64,000 nucleotides of DNA, taken from Aquabacterium soli (GTDB lineage: Bacteria; Pseudomonadota; Gammaproteobacteria; Burkholderiales; Burkholderiaceae_C). Position 1 is the first letter of the stretch, and each line of letters starts with the position of its first letter. The translations under genes and the position numbers were made by a program. Positions 1 to 9,992 of the stretch are shown in pieces. Location of the stretch: positions 186,001 through 250,000 of the forward strand of contig NZ_RSED01000005.1 in assembly GCF_003933735.1 (NCBI RefSeq), in the 5' to 3' direction. Below the pieces are notes generated by a model that was not told the DNA's origin, made no database searches, and saw only the letters and a list, made by a program, of their open reading frames with translations.

Positions 1-886
1 CCGGCAGGCGGGTGATGCGCAGGTCGGGCACATGGGCCTCCAGGCCTTCGAGCAAGCTGGGCGGCAGGGCCACGTCGGCCTCGCCCCAGATGACGCGGGT
101 GGGCACGTTCACCCGCAGCAGCGCATCGGGCAGTTGCAGGGTGTGGATGGCGTCCGAGGGCGAGGTGGGCGGGTGCAGGGGCGAGGCGCGGTAGTAATTC
201 AGCGGGCCGGTCAGCGCCGAGCTCGCGGCGGGGAGGCCGGCCGTGCTGGCGGTGGGCGCCGACCAGGCCTGGCGGTAGCGGTCGCGCAGGGCGGGCGTGA
301 GCCAGCCGGCGCCGCCAAAGCGCTCGAAGAAGGTCCACATCATCGCGAAATCGTCAGCGGCCAGGCGGGCCTCCACCTCTGGCCGGCGCAGCAGGTTCAT
401 GTAGCTGCTGGCGGCCTGCTGGGCCGGGTCGTCGCGCAGGGCCTTCAGGAAGGCACCGGGGTGGGGCGCGTTGAGGATGATGAGCTTGTCCAGCAGTTGC
501 GGCGCCGTGGCGGCCAGGCCCCAGGCCAGCGCGCCGCCCCAGTCGTGGGCGATGACGGCGTGGGCCTTGCCGCCCAGGGACTGGATCAGCCCGGCGAAAT
601 CACCCAGGATCTGCGGTGCCTTGTAGGCCGACACGTCGGCGGGGGCGAACGAGCCTTCGTAGCCGCGCAGGTTGGGCGCCACGCAGCGGTAGTGCTGCCC
701 GAAGTGCTGCAGCAGCCCATCCCACACGAAGGCGGCTTCCGGAAAGCCATGCAGGAAGACCAGCAGCGGGGCGTCGGGCTGGTCGGCAGGGCCGGCCAGG
801 CGGCAGGCCAGCCAGGGCGGCTCCTGGCCGGTGGGCGTGGGCACCCCCACGGGAATGCGTTGCTCGGTGATGGCGGGACGGCTCAT
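1..886 (-). CDS. alpha/beta hydrolase, epoxide hydrolase-like (3' end outside window)
   Basis: This is the first 295 codons of a reverse-strand gene that runs off the left edge. The protein has the alpha/beta-hydrolase signature HGFPE (residues 46-50, oxyanion hole) and the nucleophile elbow HDWGG (114-118). The putative nucleophile is therefore Asp115 rather than Ser, as in epoxide hydrolases and haloalkane dehalogenases. A NAPHP segment follows the elbow, as is usual for epoxide hydrolases. The start is the ATG at 884-886. The acid and His of the triad lie near or beyond the edge and cannot be checked. The substrate is unknown; a cytosolic soluble enzyme is likely. It is transcribed in the same direction as the thioredoxin-like gene upstream, about 50 bases away. 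Confidence 0.8.
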   Translation of the reverse strand, partial: MSRPAITEQRIPVGVPTPTGQEPPWLACRLAGPADQPDAPLLVFLHGFPEAAFVWDGLLQHFGQHYRCVAPNLRGYEGSFAPADVSAYKAPQILGDFAGLIQSLGGKAHAVIAHDWGGALAWGLAATAPQLLDKLIILNAPHPGAFLKALRDDPAQQAASSYMNLLRRPEVEARLAADDFAMMWTFFERFGGAGWLTPALRDRYRQAWSAPTASTAGLPAASSALTGPLNYYRASPLHPPTSPSDAIHTLQLPDALLRVNVPTRVIWGEADVALPPSLLEGLEAHVPDLRITRLP

Positions 887-937
887 GGCCCCAGTATGCC
901 GCAAACGAAAAAGCCCCCCACCCCTGCGGACGCCTGC

Positions 938-1918
938 TCAGAACAGCGCCATGCTCAGCTTGCGCCGGTATTGGTCGATCACCGGGTCTGCCGCGGCCAC
1001 CGCCACCTTGCCGGCGATCTCCAGCTGGGGCTTATCGGCGGCGCCCGGCGCACCGGCCACGGGCTTGCCGCCCGGCGGCTGCTTGGGCTGGGGCTTGGTC
1101 ATCACCTCCAGGATCGCCACGTAGGTCTTGCGCGCGGCCTCGTCCTGCCAGGACTTGTCGCGCATGATGATTTCCAGCAGCTCGTCCATGGCCTGGGTGA
1201 ACTGGCCTGCCGCGAAGAAGATCTGCGCCAGCTCGAAGCGGGCCGCGAAATCGCGCTTGTTGGCGGTGATGGCCTCGGCCAGCTCGCCCGGGCTGCGGCC
1301 CTGGCGCGCGGCCTGCAGAGCGGCGATGTAGCGGCCGAAGGCCACCACGCGTTGCTCGGCCAGCGGGCCGGTGGCGCGGGGGGCCACAGGGTCGAACATG
1401 GCCTGGGCTTCGTCGGCGGCGCCTTCGGCCAGCAGCAGCTTGATCAGCTCGAAGCGGGCCTCGTCGTTGGCCGGGTCCTTGGCCAGCGCCTCCTGCAGGC
1501 GCGCGAAGGCATCGCCAGGTTGACCATCGGCCAAAGAGGCCTCGTCGGCCTCCAGCACGTCGGCTTCAGGGGCCAGATCGCCCTCGGGCACGTGCTTGTC
1601 CAGGAACTCGCGGATCTGCGCCTCGGGCAGGGCGCCCACGAAACCATCGACCGGCTGGCCGCCCGTGAACATCACGCAGAAGGGGATGGAGCGCACGCCG
1701 AACATCTGCGAGAGTTGCCCTGCGATCTCGGGCTGTTCGTCGGCGTTGAGCTTGGCCAGCATGAAGCGGCCGCCATAGGCCTCTTCCAGGCGTTCGAGCA
1801 CCGGGCCGAGCGTCTTGCAGGGGCCGCACCAGGGGGCCCAGATGTCGAGCAGGACAGGCACCTGCGCCGAGGTGGCCAGCAGGTCGGTTTCGAAGTTTTC
1901 GAGCGTGATGTCGATCAT
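938..1918 (-). CDS. cnoX: thioredoxin-TPR protein, CnoX/YbbN family
   Basis: The protein has 326 residues. The N-terminal thioredoxin fold carries an intact WCGPC active site (Cys31/Cys34), and the C-terminal two thirds is alpha-helical, Ala-rich and TPR-like. This is the layout of CnoX (YbbN), a chaperedoxin that holds unfolded or chlorine-damaged proteins and hands them to GroEL. E. coli CnoX has lost the redox cysteines; this protein keeps both and may be an active disulfide reductase. I chose the ATG at 1916-1918, which puts the thioredoxin domain at the N-terminus; the open frame continues upstream but lacks family-like sequence. It is divergent from purE. Confidence 0.88.
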   Translation of the reverse strand: MIDITLENFETDLLATSAQVPVLLDIWAPWCGPCKTLGPVLERLEEAYGGRFMLAKLNADEQPEIAGQLSQMFGVRSIPFCVMFTGGQPVDGFVGALPEAQIREFLDKHVPEGDLAPEADVLEADEASLADGQPGDAFARLQEALAKDPANDEARFELIKLLLAEGAADEAQAMFDPVAPRATGPLAEQRVVAFGRYIAALQAARQGRSPGELAEAITANKRDFAARFELAQIFFAAGQFTQAMDELLEIIMRDKSWQDEAARKTYVAILEVMTKPQPKQPPGGKPVAGAPGAADKPQLEIAGKVAVAAADPVIDQYRRKLSMALF

Positions 1919-1997
1919 GGTGTGAGACTTGTGGGGGCCGGTGCCGGGGCAACCGCCTAAAATCGGGTTTTGTCCGATGTCTGAACAGGAGCCTGCA

Positions 1998-2513
1998 GTG
2001 AACAGCGCAACGCCCTTGATCGGTGTGGTGATGGGTTCCAGCAGTGACTGGGACGTGATGCGCCTCGCCGCCGAGATTCTGACCGAGTTCTCGGTCCCCT
2101 TCGAAGCGCAGGTGGTTTCCGCCCACCGCATGCCCGACGAACTCTTCACCTACGCCGAGCAGGCACGCGGCCGTGGCCTGCGCGCCATCATCGCCGGGGC
2201 CGGCGGCGCCGCCCACCTGCCCGGCATGCTGGCCGCCAAGACGCCGGTGCCGGTGCTGGGCGTGCCCGTGCCTTCGCGCCACCTGCAGGGGGTCGATTCG
2301 CTGCACTCCATCGTGCAGATGCCCAAGGGCGTGCCCGTGGCCACCTTTGCCATCGGCACGGCCGGCGCCGCCAACGCGGCCCTGTTCGCCGTGGCCATGC
2401 TGGCACATGATCATCCCGCGCTGCGCGAGCAGCTCGACGCCTTCCGCGCCCGCCAGACCGAGGTGGCCCGCGCCATGAGCGCCGAGCTGAGCCTGGACAA
2501 GCCCAAGCCATGA
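1998..2513 (+). CDS. purE: N5-carboxyaminoimidazole ribonucleotide mutase PurE
   Basis: PurE converts N5-CAIR to CAIR in purine synthesis. The 171-residue length is typical. The family signature GSSSDW lies near residues 13-18, the SAHR motif near 43, and the Gly-rich [10 protein letters not shown] loop near 72-81. I favour the GTG at 1998 because AGGAG sits 6 bases upstream (1987-1991). An in-frame ATG at 1977 would add seven residues and lacks a ribosome binding site. The stop codon overlaps the purK start as ATGA, so the two are probably translationally coupled. Confidence 0.95.
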   Translation: MNSATPLIGVVMGSSSDWDVMRLAAEILTEFSVPFEAQVVSAHRMPDELFTYAEQARGRGLRAIIAGAGGAAHLPGMLAAKTPVPVLGVPVPSRHLQGVDSLHSIVQMPKGVPVATFAIGTAGAANAALFAVAMLAHDHPALREQLDAFRARQTEVARAMSAELSLDKPKP

Positions 2514-3688
2514 GCCAAGGTTCTCCCTCCGATGTGATCCTGCCCGGCGCCACGCTGGGCGTGCTGGGCGGCGGCCAACTGGGCCGCATGTTCGTGCACG
2601 CGGCGCAGTCCATGGGCTACCGCACGGCCGTGCTCGATGCCGACCCGGCCAGCCCTGCCGGCCTGGTGTCGCACCACCATGTGAAAGCCGACTACCTCGA
2701 TGCCGCCGGCCTGGCCGAGATGGCGCGCCTGTCGCAGGCCATCACCACCGAGTTCGAGAATGTGCCTGCCCAGGCGCTGGACACCCTGGCCGCCACGCTG
2801 CCTGTGGCACCGGCCGGTGCCGCCGTGGCCGTGTGTCAGGACCGCGCCCGCGAGAAGGCCCATTTCACCGGCTGCGGCGTGTCCTGCGCGCCCCACGCCG
2901 TGATCGAGACCCAGGCTCAGTTGGATGCGGTGCAGGACGAGCTGCTTCCCGGCATCCTCAAAACCACCCGCATGGGCTACGACGGCAAGGGTCAGGTGCG
3001 CGTGAAGACCCGTGCCGAGCTGATTGCCGCTTGGGATGACCTGAAGCGCGTGCCCTGCGTGCTCGAGAAAATGCTGCCGCTGGACTTCGAGGTCAGCGTG
3101 ATCGTGGCCCGGGGCCGCAACGGCGATGTCGTGAACTTCCCGGTGCAGCACAACCTGCACCGCGACGGCATCCTGGCCGTGACCACGGTGCCCGCGCCCG
3201 GCGTGAGCGGTGCCGTGGCCGTGGAGGCCGTCGAATCGGCCCGTCGCATCGCCGCGTCGCTGGATTACGTGGGCGTGCTGTGCGTGGAGTTCTTCGTGCT
3301 GCAGGATGGCCGCATCGTGGCCAACGAGATGGCGCCGCGCCCGCACAACTCCGGCCACCACACCATCGACGCCTGCGACGTGTCGCAGTTCGAGATGCAG
3401 GTGCGCGCCATGGCCAACCTGCCGCTGGTCGAGCCCGTGCTGCACAGCGCGTGCCTGATGCTGAACCTGCTGGGCGACCTGTGGTTCCCGGGCGGCATTG
3501 CCACGCAGACCGAGCCGGATTGGCCGGCGGTGCTGGCGCTGTCGGGCACGCACCTGCACCTGTACGGCAAGACCGAAGCGCGCAAGGGCCGCAAGATGGG
3601 CCACCTGACGGTGACGGGCAGCACGCCCGAGGCCGCGCACGCCACGGCGCTGCAGGCCGCCGCCATCCTGGGCATCGAACCGTTCTGA
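2510..3688 (+). CDS. purK: N5-carboxyaminoimidazole ribonucleotide synthase PurK
   Basis: This ATP-grasp enzyme of 392 residues makes N5-CAIR from AIR, bicarbonate and ATP, the substrate for PurE encoded just upstream. Visible features are the N-terminal GGGQLGRM loop, the TEFENVP segment, the central DGKGQ ATP-grasp loop, and the late [13 protein letters not shown] motif that holds metal-binding residues. The ATG at 2510 overlaps the purE stop by four bases. The next gene, sua5, begins 12 bases after the stop, so purE-purK-sua5 is probably one transcript. Confidence 0.96.
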   Translation: MSQGSPSDVILPGATLGVLGGGQLGRMFVHAAQSMGYRTAVLDADPASPAGLVSHHHVKADYLDAAGLAEMARLSQAITTEFENVPAQALDTLAATLPVAPAGAAVAVCQDRAREKAHFTGCGVSCAPHAVIETQAQLDAVQDELLPGILKTTRMGYDGKGQVRVKTRAELIAAWDDLKRVPCVLEKMLPLDFEVSVIVARGRNGDVVNFPVQHNLHRDGILAVTTVPAPGVSGAVAVEAVESARRIAASLDYVGVLCVEFFVLQDGRIVANEMAPRPHNSGHHTIDACDVSQFEMQVRAMANLPLVEPVLHSACLMLNLLGDLWFPGGIATQTEPDWPAVLALSGTHLHLYGKTEARKGRKMGHLTVTGSTPEAAHATALQAAAILGIEPF

Positions 3689-3700
3689 GGCGTGTCCAGC

Positions 3701-4741
3701 ATGAGCCACCCCACCCGCCTGGACCCCGCCACGCAGCCCGACGCCATCCGCCGGGCCGCGCAGCGTCTGGCCGACGGGCAGCTCGTGGCCCTGCCCACCG
3801 AGACGGTCTATGGCCTGGGCGCCAGGGCCGATGACGATGCGGCCGTGGCCCGCATCTTCGCGGCCAAGGGCCGACCCAGCGACCACCCGCTGATCGTGCA
3901 CGTGGCCGATGCGCAGGTGGCCGAAGCCTTCGCCGCCGAGTTGCCGCCCGTGGCACGCCGCCTGATGGCGCGCTTCTGGCCCGGCCCGCTCACGGTGATC
4001 GTGCCTCGCCGCGAGGGCATGGCCAAGGCCGCGGCCGGCGGGCAGGACACCATCGGCCTGCGCTGTCCCGACCACCCCGTGGCCCTGGCCTTGCTGCGCG
4101 AGGCGCTGGCGCTGGGCGTGCCCGGCGTGGCCGCCCCCAGCGCCAACCGCTTCGGCCGTGTCAGCCCCACGCGGGCCGACCATGTCGAAAGCGAGTTCGC
4201 CTCTGACGATCTGCTGGTGCTCGATGGCGGCCCGTGCGAGGTCGGCATCGAATCGGCCATCGTCGATTGCTCGCGTGGCCAGCCGGTGCTGCTGCGCCCT
4301 GGCCGTCTCACGCGCGAGGAACTGGCCGAGGCGGCGGGTGAGCCCATCGCCTGGTCACGCCCCGAGGCGCCCGATCCCGATGCGCCCCGCGCGTCGGGCA
4401 CGCTGATGGCTCACTACGCGCCGCGCGCCAAGGTGCACCTGATGGACGGCAGCGCCCTGGTGCGCGCGCTGGACGATCTGATCCCTGTGCTGATGGTGGG
4501 GCCGCACACCGTGCCCCGCGTGGCGGTGTACTCACGCACGGCCTGGGCCCACCGCGGTGGGCAGCCCGGCGTGGTCTTCAAGGTGATGCCGGTGCAGCCG
4601 GTGTCTGCCGCGCACGATCTGTTCGCGGATCTGCGGGACATGGATGCCCTGGGTGTGGAGCAGATCTGGGTCGAAGCCCCCCCGGCGGATGCCGCCTGGG
4701 ACGGCGTTCGCGACCGACTTGGCCGTGCCGCCGCCGCGTGA
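3701..4741 (+). CDS. sua5: L-threonylcarbamoyladenylate synthase, Sua5 type
   Basis: This enzyme makes threonylcarbamoyl-AMP from threonine, bicarbonate and ATP, the first step of t6A modification of ANN-decoding tRNAs. PTETVYGLG lies at residues 32-40, followed by KGRPSDHPL, the core YrdC-domain motifs. The length of 346 residues and the C-terminal Sua5 domain (after ASGTLMAHYAPRA) mark the long Sua5 form rather than short TsaC. I chose the ATG at 3701; an in-frame GTG at 3692 sits directly against the GAGG at 3687-3690, which is correctly spaced for 3701. TsaB, acting later in the same pathway, is encoded 4 kb downstream. Confidence 0.93.
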   Translation: MSHPTRLDPATQPDAIRRAAQRLADGQLVALPTETVYGLGARADDDAAVARIFAAKGRPSDHPLIVHVADAQVAEAFAAELPPVARRLMARFWPGPLTVIVPRREGMAKAAAGGQDTIGLRCPDHPVALALLREALALGVPGVAAPSANRFGRVSPTRADHVESEFASDDLLVLDGGPCEVGIESAIVDCSRGQPVLLRPGRLTREELAEAAGEPIAWSRPEAPDPDAPRASGTLMAHYAPRAKVHLMDGSALVRALDDLIPVLMVGPHTVPRVAVYSRTAWAHRGGQPGVVFKVMPVQPVSAAHDLFADLRDMDALGVEQIWVEAPPADAAWDGVRDRLGRAAAA

Positions 4742-4825
4742 TTGCACAGCCTGTATGCTTGCGGTCTGATTTTTGAGGGCGGTTGTGTCCGCCGATTCTG
4801 GGTTATTGCCCCCTGTGGAGAGTTC

Positions 4826-6076
4826 ATGACGTTCGCCGGTACCGCTCGAGTTCATCAATCTTTGCCTGCCTGGCGTCGCCTGGCGCGGGCCGGCGTGGCC
4901 ATGGCGGCCGCAGCGACCTTGCTGACTGCCTGCGGTGGGGGGGACCAGGTCAAGGAGTTCCAGGCGACAAAGCTGGTGTCCTTCGGTGATGAGAACAGCG
5001 CATTGGTGGAGGTGTCTGTTGGCGGTGCCGGTGCCGTCACCACCATCAAAGGCCTCAAATACGGGGTCAACAGCGTGGGTCTGTTACGCACGGCGGTTCC
5101 CTCGGACAACACGGTCGCTGCCGACTCGGCGCAGCCAGCCTGGCTGAACTTTCCGACCAGCGCACCTGTCGCCGGCAGTCTGACACTGACCGCTGCAAGC
5201 AATGGCTCGTATGTGGTTCTGCAGGACTTCGTGCTCAACTCTGCATTCACGGACGGCAAACCAAACGCTGATCTGACGGTCCGCTACCTCTACACGTATT
5301 ACTGTTCGGATTACCCGCTCTGGATTCAGTCGCTTGCCAGGAATTATGGGCTCGGTTACAGGGACCAATGCCCGACTGAAAGCGGTTCAGGCGCTGTGAC
5401 ATATGCCGCTGCCGGAGCCACGGTGGCGGATACCGCTGCGCAGTTCGCAGCCCATCGAGGTGAGATCGGCGCCGGCTCACTGGCCACCATCATGGCTGGT
5501 CAGAACGACATTCTGGCTGCCTACGCGCAGGTCAAGGCCGGAACCCTGGACATTGAGGTCGCCAAGCGCGACATGAATGCGCAGGGCAAGGCGCTTGCTG
5601 CCGTCATCAATGACATTTACAACACGGGCGCCCACGTGTTGTTCGTCAAGCTCCCGAACCTGGGGTTCAGTCCGTTGGCTCGGGCTGATGGCAGCTTAGG
5701 GCAGGACCGTCTGAGAGAGCTGACGTTGGCTTTGAACAATGGCCTTTTGACCAATGTTCGCAATGACGGCCTCAGGATTGGCCTGGTCAACTTCTATGAC
5801 CGTACCTTTGACATCGACCGTCGGCCGAACGATTACGGCGTCAGCGACATGGCGTCTGCAGTGTGCAAATCAACGGTTTACCGGCCTGACGGATCCGCTG
5901 TGACGCCAGCGGTGCCCGCCGCTCCTGGCGGCGATCAATTGCTCTACTGCAATACCCTGACCCTTGACCGTTCTGCCGAGACCTTCTTCTGGTCTGACAG
6001 CATCAACCTGTCCCCACGAGCGCATGCCTATCTGGCCGAACTGGCTTACCGACGCGCATTCGACGAAACATTTTGA
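4826..6076 (+). CDS. SGNH/GDSL-hydrolase-like lipoprotein with altered nucleophile block
   Basis: The protein has 416 residues. A signal sequence ends in the lipobox LTAC near residue 36, so it is probably a lipoprotein. Its layout is that of SGNH/GDSL hydrolases: an N-terminal SFGDENS segment in the block I position, AGQND as block III (Asn), and a C-terminal Asp...His block (SDSINLSPRAH) just before the end. Block I normally reads GDS; here the Ser position is Glu, with a Ser two residues later. The ATG at 4826 follows GGAG by five bases. Codon use looks less GC-extreme than in the neighbours. Substrate unknown; it may be an inactive or atypical member. Confidence 0.7.
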   Translation: MTFAGTARVHQSLPAWRRLARAGVAMAAAATLLTACGGGDQVKEFQATKLVSFGDENSALVEVSVGGAGAVTTIKGLKYGVNSVGLLRTAVPSDNTVAADSAQPAWLNFPTSAPVAGSLTLTAASNGSYVVLQDFVLNSAFTDGKPNADLTVRYLYTYYCSDYPLWIQSLARNYGLGYRDQCPTESGSGAVTYAAAGATVADTAAQFAAHRGEIGAGSLATIMAGQNDILAAYAQVKAGTLDIEVAKRDMNAQGKALAAVINDIYNTGAHVLFVKLPNLGFSPLARADGSLGQDRLRELTLALNNGLLTNVRNDGLRIGLVNFYDRTFDIDRRPNDYGVSDMASAVCKSTVYRPDGSAVTPAVPAAPGGDQLLYCNTLTLDRSAETFFWSDSINLSPRAHAYLAELAYRRAFDETF

Positions 6077-6081
6077 TCCTG

Positions 6082-6114
6082 CGCCTCATCCCGGCCTCCT
6101 GCCGGGATGAGGCG
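6082..6114. terminator. hairpin between convergent genes
   Basis: A perfect 13-bp stem (6082-6094 with 6102-6114) and a 7-base loop lie just after the lipoprotein stop at 6076 and just before the dacB stop at 6137 on the other strand. There is no T-run directly next to it. It probably serves as a bidirectional terminator or RNA-end stabiliser for the two convergent transcripts. Confidence 0.65.
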
Positions 6115-6136
6115 TCCCAGGGCTGGCCGAGGAGCA

Positions 6137-7741
6137 TCAAGGATGGTCTGCTGCCCACGCGGTTGTGGCCTGCAGCAGGCCGCGGGCATCGGCTGCCCGA
6201 GGGGCGTTGACCACGACCACGACCACCCATCTCCGGCCGTTCTGGCTTTGCACGATGCCTGCGATGGATGCCACGCCCTCGAGTGATCCCGTCTTGAGGT
6301 GCGCCTGCCCGATGGCCACACCCAAGCGGCGCGCGGTGCCATCCACTCCGGCCACCGGCAGAGACGCCAGCCACTCCGGCATCAGCGGATCGGCCCACAT
6401 CACCTGAACCCAGCGCGCCATGCAGTGGGCGCTGGCAATTTCAATCCGGGAAAGGCCCGAGCCGTTGTCCAGTTGCAAGGCCGCGCCGTCACAAGGGCTG
6501 GCCGCCCCCGCATGTTCGCGGGTGGCTTGGCGCACCTGATCCGATACGCGTGCGCGGGCGGTGTCCAGCGTGGCGTGTCCGATGTCGGCATCCAGCCCCA
6601 GTGTCAGGAACAGCTGGCGTGCCATCACGTTGTTGCTGAACTTGTTGATGTCGCGGATCACCTCGGCCAGTGGTGGCGACACCCATTCGTTCCAAGGCGT
6701 GGTGGTGTGCGTGGGCCAGGGACCCTCACGCACCTGGCCACGCAGACGTCCGCCCACGTCATGCCAGGCGGCTTCGAACACACGCGCGCTGTGCTCATTT
6801 TCAGTGGCAGCGGGCCAGCGCAGTGGCCAGGCCTGGTCCTGGCAGGCCGCAGGGTAGCGCCCACGCAGTCGCACGGCGCGCCGTTGGGCCGGGCCCGAAT
6901 CGATGTCGAGCTGCAGGGCCTGTCGCCAATCACCGCAAGGGGCCTGGCTGTCGAGCGTCACGTGGGCATCGAGCTTGATGCCCGCCATGTCAGGGCTCAA
7001 GGTGACCCGCGCTTGTCCAGGCTTGGCCAGGTCTGGGCGCAGCACCAGGCTGACCGCGCCATGGGCCAGCAGCCACGCGTCGGGGCCGGCGTTGTAGGGC
7101 TTGAGGGGCTGCTCGTCGAAGGCGGCTGCATCGTAGGGGGACAGGGCGAACACGCTGCGGTCCACCACCACATCGCCGCGGATCTCACGCAATCCGGCAG
7201 CTCGCCACACCCTCAAGGCCTCGGCCAGGCGCATGCTGTCCAGCGATGGGTCGCCGCTGGCCTTGATGTGCACGTCCCCGCGAAGCACCCCCTGGGCATC
7301 CAGTCGGCCGGCCAGTGCCGCAGCGGTGTGCCACCGGTACGCCGGGCCCAGCGTGCGCAAGGCCACGCCGGTGGTCAGCAGTTTCATCACCGAAGCCATC
7401 TGGCGTGGGGTGTCGCCGTGCAAGGCCAGGCGCGGGCGGTCTTCATCCACGGCCTGCATCCACAGCGACACGGCGGACAGGGGCAGGCCGCTGTCGAGCA
7501 GCGCCTGGGCAATGGGGGCGGGCAGCAGGGGGGGCGTAGGGGCCGAGGTCCAGGCGTTGCCTGCGCCGCCTGCGGTGACGGGCTGAGGCAGCGGCTGGCC
7601 CCATGACATCGCGTGGCACAGCAGCATGCCGGCCGCCAGCAGGGCCGCGGGCAAGCCGGGCAGGGGCGCAAGGCGCAGACCGCGGGCACGACGAAGGGCG
7701 GGCATGCCCGGCAAAATCCGTGAAGACATGCGCTCCATCAT
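6137..7741 (-). CDS. dacB: D-alanyl-D-alanine carboxypeptidase/endopeptidase PBP4 (S13)
   Basis: This periplasmic penicillin-binding protein trims or cleaves peptidoglycan crosslinks. The three active-site motifs are present: SVMK (in MASVMKLL, about residue 118), SNN (in NKFSNNVMA) and KTG (in HLKTGSLEG near the C-terminus). The large spacing between SxxK and SxN is typical of the class C S13 insert. A basic N-terminus followed by a hydrophobic stretch is a signal peptide. The start is uncertain: I use the ATG at 7741; ATGs at 7738 and 7729 (GGAG just upstream of the latter) and a GTG at 7789 are alternatives. It is divergent from tsaB. Confidence 0.92.
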   Translation of the reverse strand: MMERMSSRILPGMPALRRARGLRLAPLPGLPAALLAAGMLLCHAMSWGQPLPQPVTAGGAGNAWTSAPTPPLLPAPIAQALLDSGLPLSAVSLWMQAVDEDRPRLALHGDTPRQMASVMKLLTTGVALRTLGPAYRWHTAAALAGRLDAQGVLRGDVHIKASGDPSLDSMRLAEALRVWRAAGLREIRGDVVVDRSVFALSPYDAAAFDEQPLKPYNAGPDAWLLAHGAVSLVLRPDLAKPGQARVTLSPDMAGIKLDAHVTLDSQAPCGDWRQALQLDIDSGPAQRRAVRLRGRYPAACQDQAWPLRWPAATENEHSARVFEAAWHDVGGRLRGQVREGPWPTHTTTPWNEWVSPPLAEVIRDINKFSNNVMARQLFLTLGLDADIGHATLDTARARVSDQVRQATREHAGAASPCDGAALQLDNGSGLSRIEIASAHCMARWVQVMWADPLMPEWLASLPVAGVDGTARRLGVAIGQAHLKTGSLEGVASIAGIVQSQNGRRWVVVVVVNAPRAADARGLLQATTAWAADHP

Positions 7742-7797
7742 AGGGCGGCGACCAGCCGCGGCGCGGGCGGGGAGCGGCACTCGGTACACTGGCGACC

Positions 7798-8577
7798 ATG
7801 TCCCTGCCCGTCGCTCCCCGCCTGCTCGTTCTGGACACGGCCACCGAAACCGTGCACCTGGCGCTCACCACGCCAGGCGGGGTGCTGGCGCGTGCCGTGG
7901 AGGGGGGCGCGCGCTCGTCGGTGACCACGCTGCCAGCCCTGCAGGCCCTGGTGGCCGACGCGGGCCTGGCCTGGTCCGAGATCGATGCCGTGGGGTTCGG
8001 CCGTGGCCCGGGCGCCTTCACCGGCCTGCGCACGGCCTGCGCCGTGGCCCAGGGCCTGGCGCTGGGCCTGGGCAAGCCGGTGCTGGCGCTGGACACCTTG
8101 ATGGCCGTGGCCGAAAGCGCCTGCCAAGCCAGCGCCGCCCTGGCCCGGACCCTGGCCAAGGCGCCCGACACCTTGCTGTGGGTGCTGCAGGACGCCCGCA
8201 TGAGCGAGGTCTATGCCGCCGCCTACCGCCTGGATCCGGCGCAGGGCTGGGTGCAGGCCTCTGCGCCCGTGCTGTGGCCTCTGGACCACCTGCGTGCCCA
8301 GGTGCAAACCGGGGCCGTGCGTTGCGCCGCCGGCAGCGCCCTCGCGGCCTACCCGGATGCGGTGGCGGGCCTGGCCGGTGCTTCGGACGCCCAGGCCCAG
8401 CCGCGCGGCGACGCGCTGGCCGCGCTGGCCCTGGCCGCCTGGTCGCGCGGCGACACGCTGGATGCCGCCCTGGCCTTGCCGCTGTACGTGCGAGACAAGG
8501 TGGCCCAGACCACGCAGGAGCGCCGCGAGGCCGCATCGGCTCTCGCAGCGCCCGTGGCCGTCGGAGGCGTGGCGTGA
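7798..8577 (+). CDS. tsaB: tRNA threonylcarbamoyladenosine biosynthesis protein TsaB
   Basis: TsaB is the Kae1-like pseudo-enzyme that scaffolds TsaD and TsaE during t6A formation. It has the LDTATE opening of the ASKHA fold and the hallmark GRGPGAFTGLR near residues 65-75. Its 259 residues are slightly more than in E. coli. The ATG at 7798 fits the family start. The gene overlaps rimI by four bases (GTGA), the usual tsaB-rimI coupling. Confidence 0.94.
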   Translation: MSLPVAPRLLVLDTATETVHLALTTPGGVLARAVEGGARSSVTTLPALQALVADAGLAWSEIDAVGFGRGPGAFTGLRTACAVAQGLALGLGKPVLALDTLMAVAESACQASAALARTLAKAPDTLLWVLQDARMSEVYAAAYRLDPAQGWVQASAPVLWPLDHLRAQVQTGAVRCAAGSALAAYPDAVAGLAGASDAQAQPRGDALAALALAAWSRGDTLDAALALPLYVRDKVAQTTQERREAASALAAPVAVGGVA

Positions 8578-9040
8578 CACTGGACGAGCTGTTGGTGCGG
8601 CCCATGCTGCCGGACGACATCCCTGCCGTGCGAGCGCTGGAGGTGGATGCCTGCGCGCATGTCACCCACGCCTGGTCTGAGGACAACTACCGCTCCTCGC
8701 TGACCAGTGGCTACTGGATGCAGGTGGCCTGCCAGCCCGACGGGGCGGTGGTGGGTGTGTGCGTGGCCATGCTGGGCGTCGATGAGCTGCACCTGCTGAA
8801 CATCGCCGTGGCGCGTCCCTGGCAGAGCCGGGGCCTGGCGCGCCACCTGCTGGCCTTGCTGATCACCCTGTGCCGCGAGCACCACCTGCAGTCGATCTGG
8901 CTGGAGGTGCGGCCGACCAACGCGCGTGCGCGGGCCCTGTATGCGCGGCAGGGCTACCTCGACGTGGGCCTGCGCAAGCAGTACTACCCGGCGGCCGATG
9001 GGCGCGAAGATGCGCTGGTGATGAAGCTGGAGGTGACGCC

Positions 9041-9044
<4 letters not shown>
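8574..9044 (+). CDS. rimI: ribosomal-protein-alanine N-acetyltransferase RimI
   Basis: This is a GNAT-fold acetyltransferase of 156 residues. RimI acetylates the N-terminal Ala of ribosomal protein S18 using acetyl-CoA. The acetyl-CoA loop is RPWQSRGLARHLL, preceded by the beta strand LHLLNIAVA, and the late segment NARARALYARQGY is typical of RimI. The start is a GTG at 8574 overlapping the tsaB stop, with GGAGG about eight bases upstream. The stop overlaps the next start as ATGA, giving a tight three-gene operon tsaB-rimI-udg. Confidence 0.92.
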
Positions 9045-9988
<944 letters not shown>

Positions 9989-9992
9989 GCGC

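Noticed and set aside
3692..3700. GTG start three codons upstream for sua5
   Set aside because: It directly abuts the GAGG sequence, leaving no spacer; the ATG at 3701 is properly spaced.
2411..4183. 590-codon minus-strand open frame opposite purK-sua5
   Set aside because: It is antisense to two well-supported genes, and the Gly/His/Arg/Ala-rich product has no domain signature.
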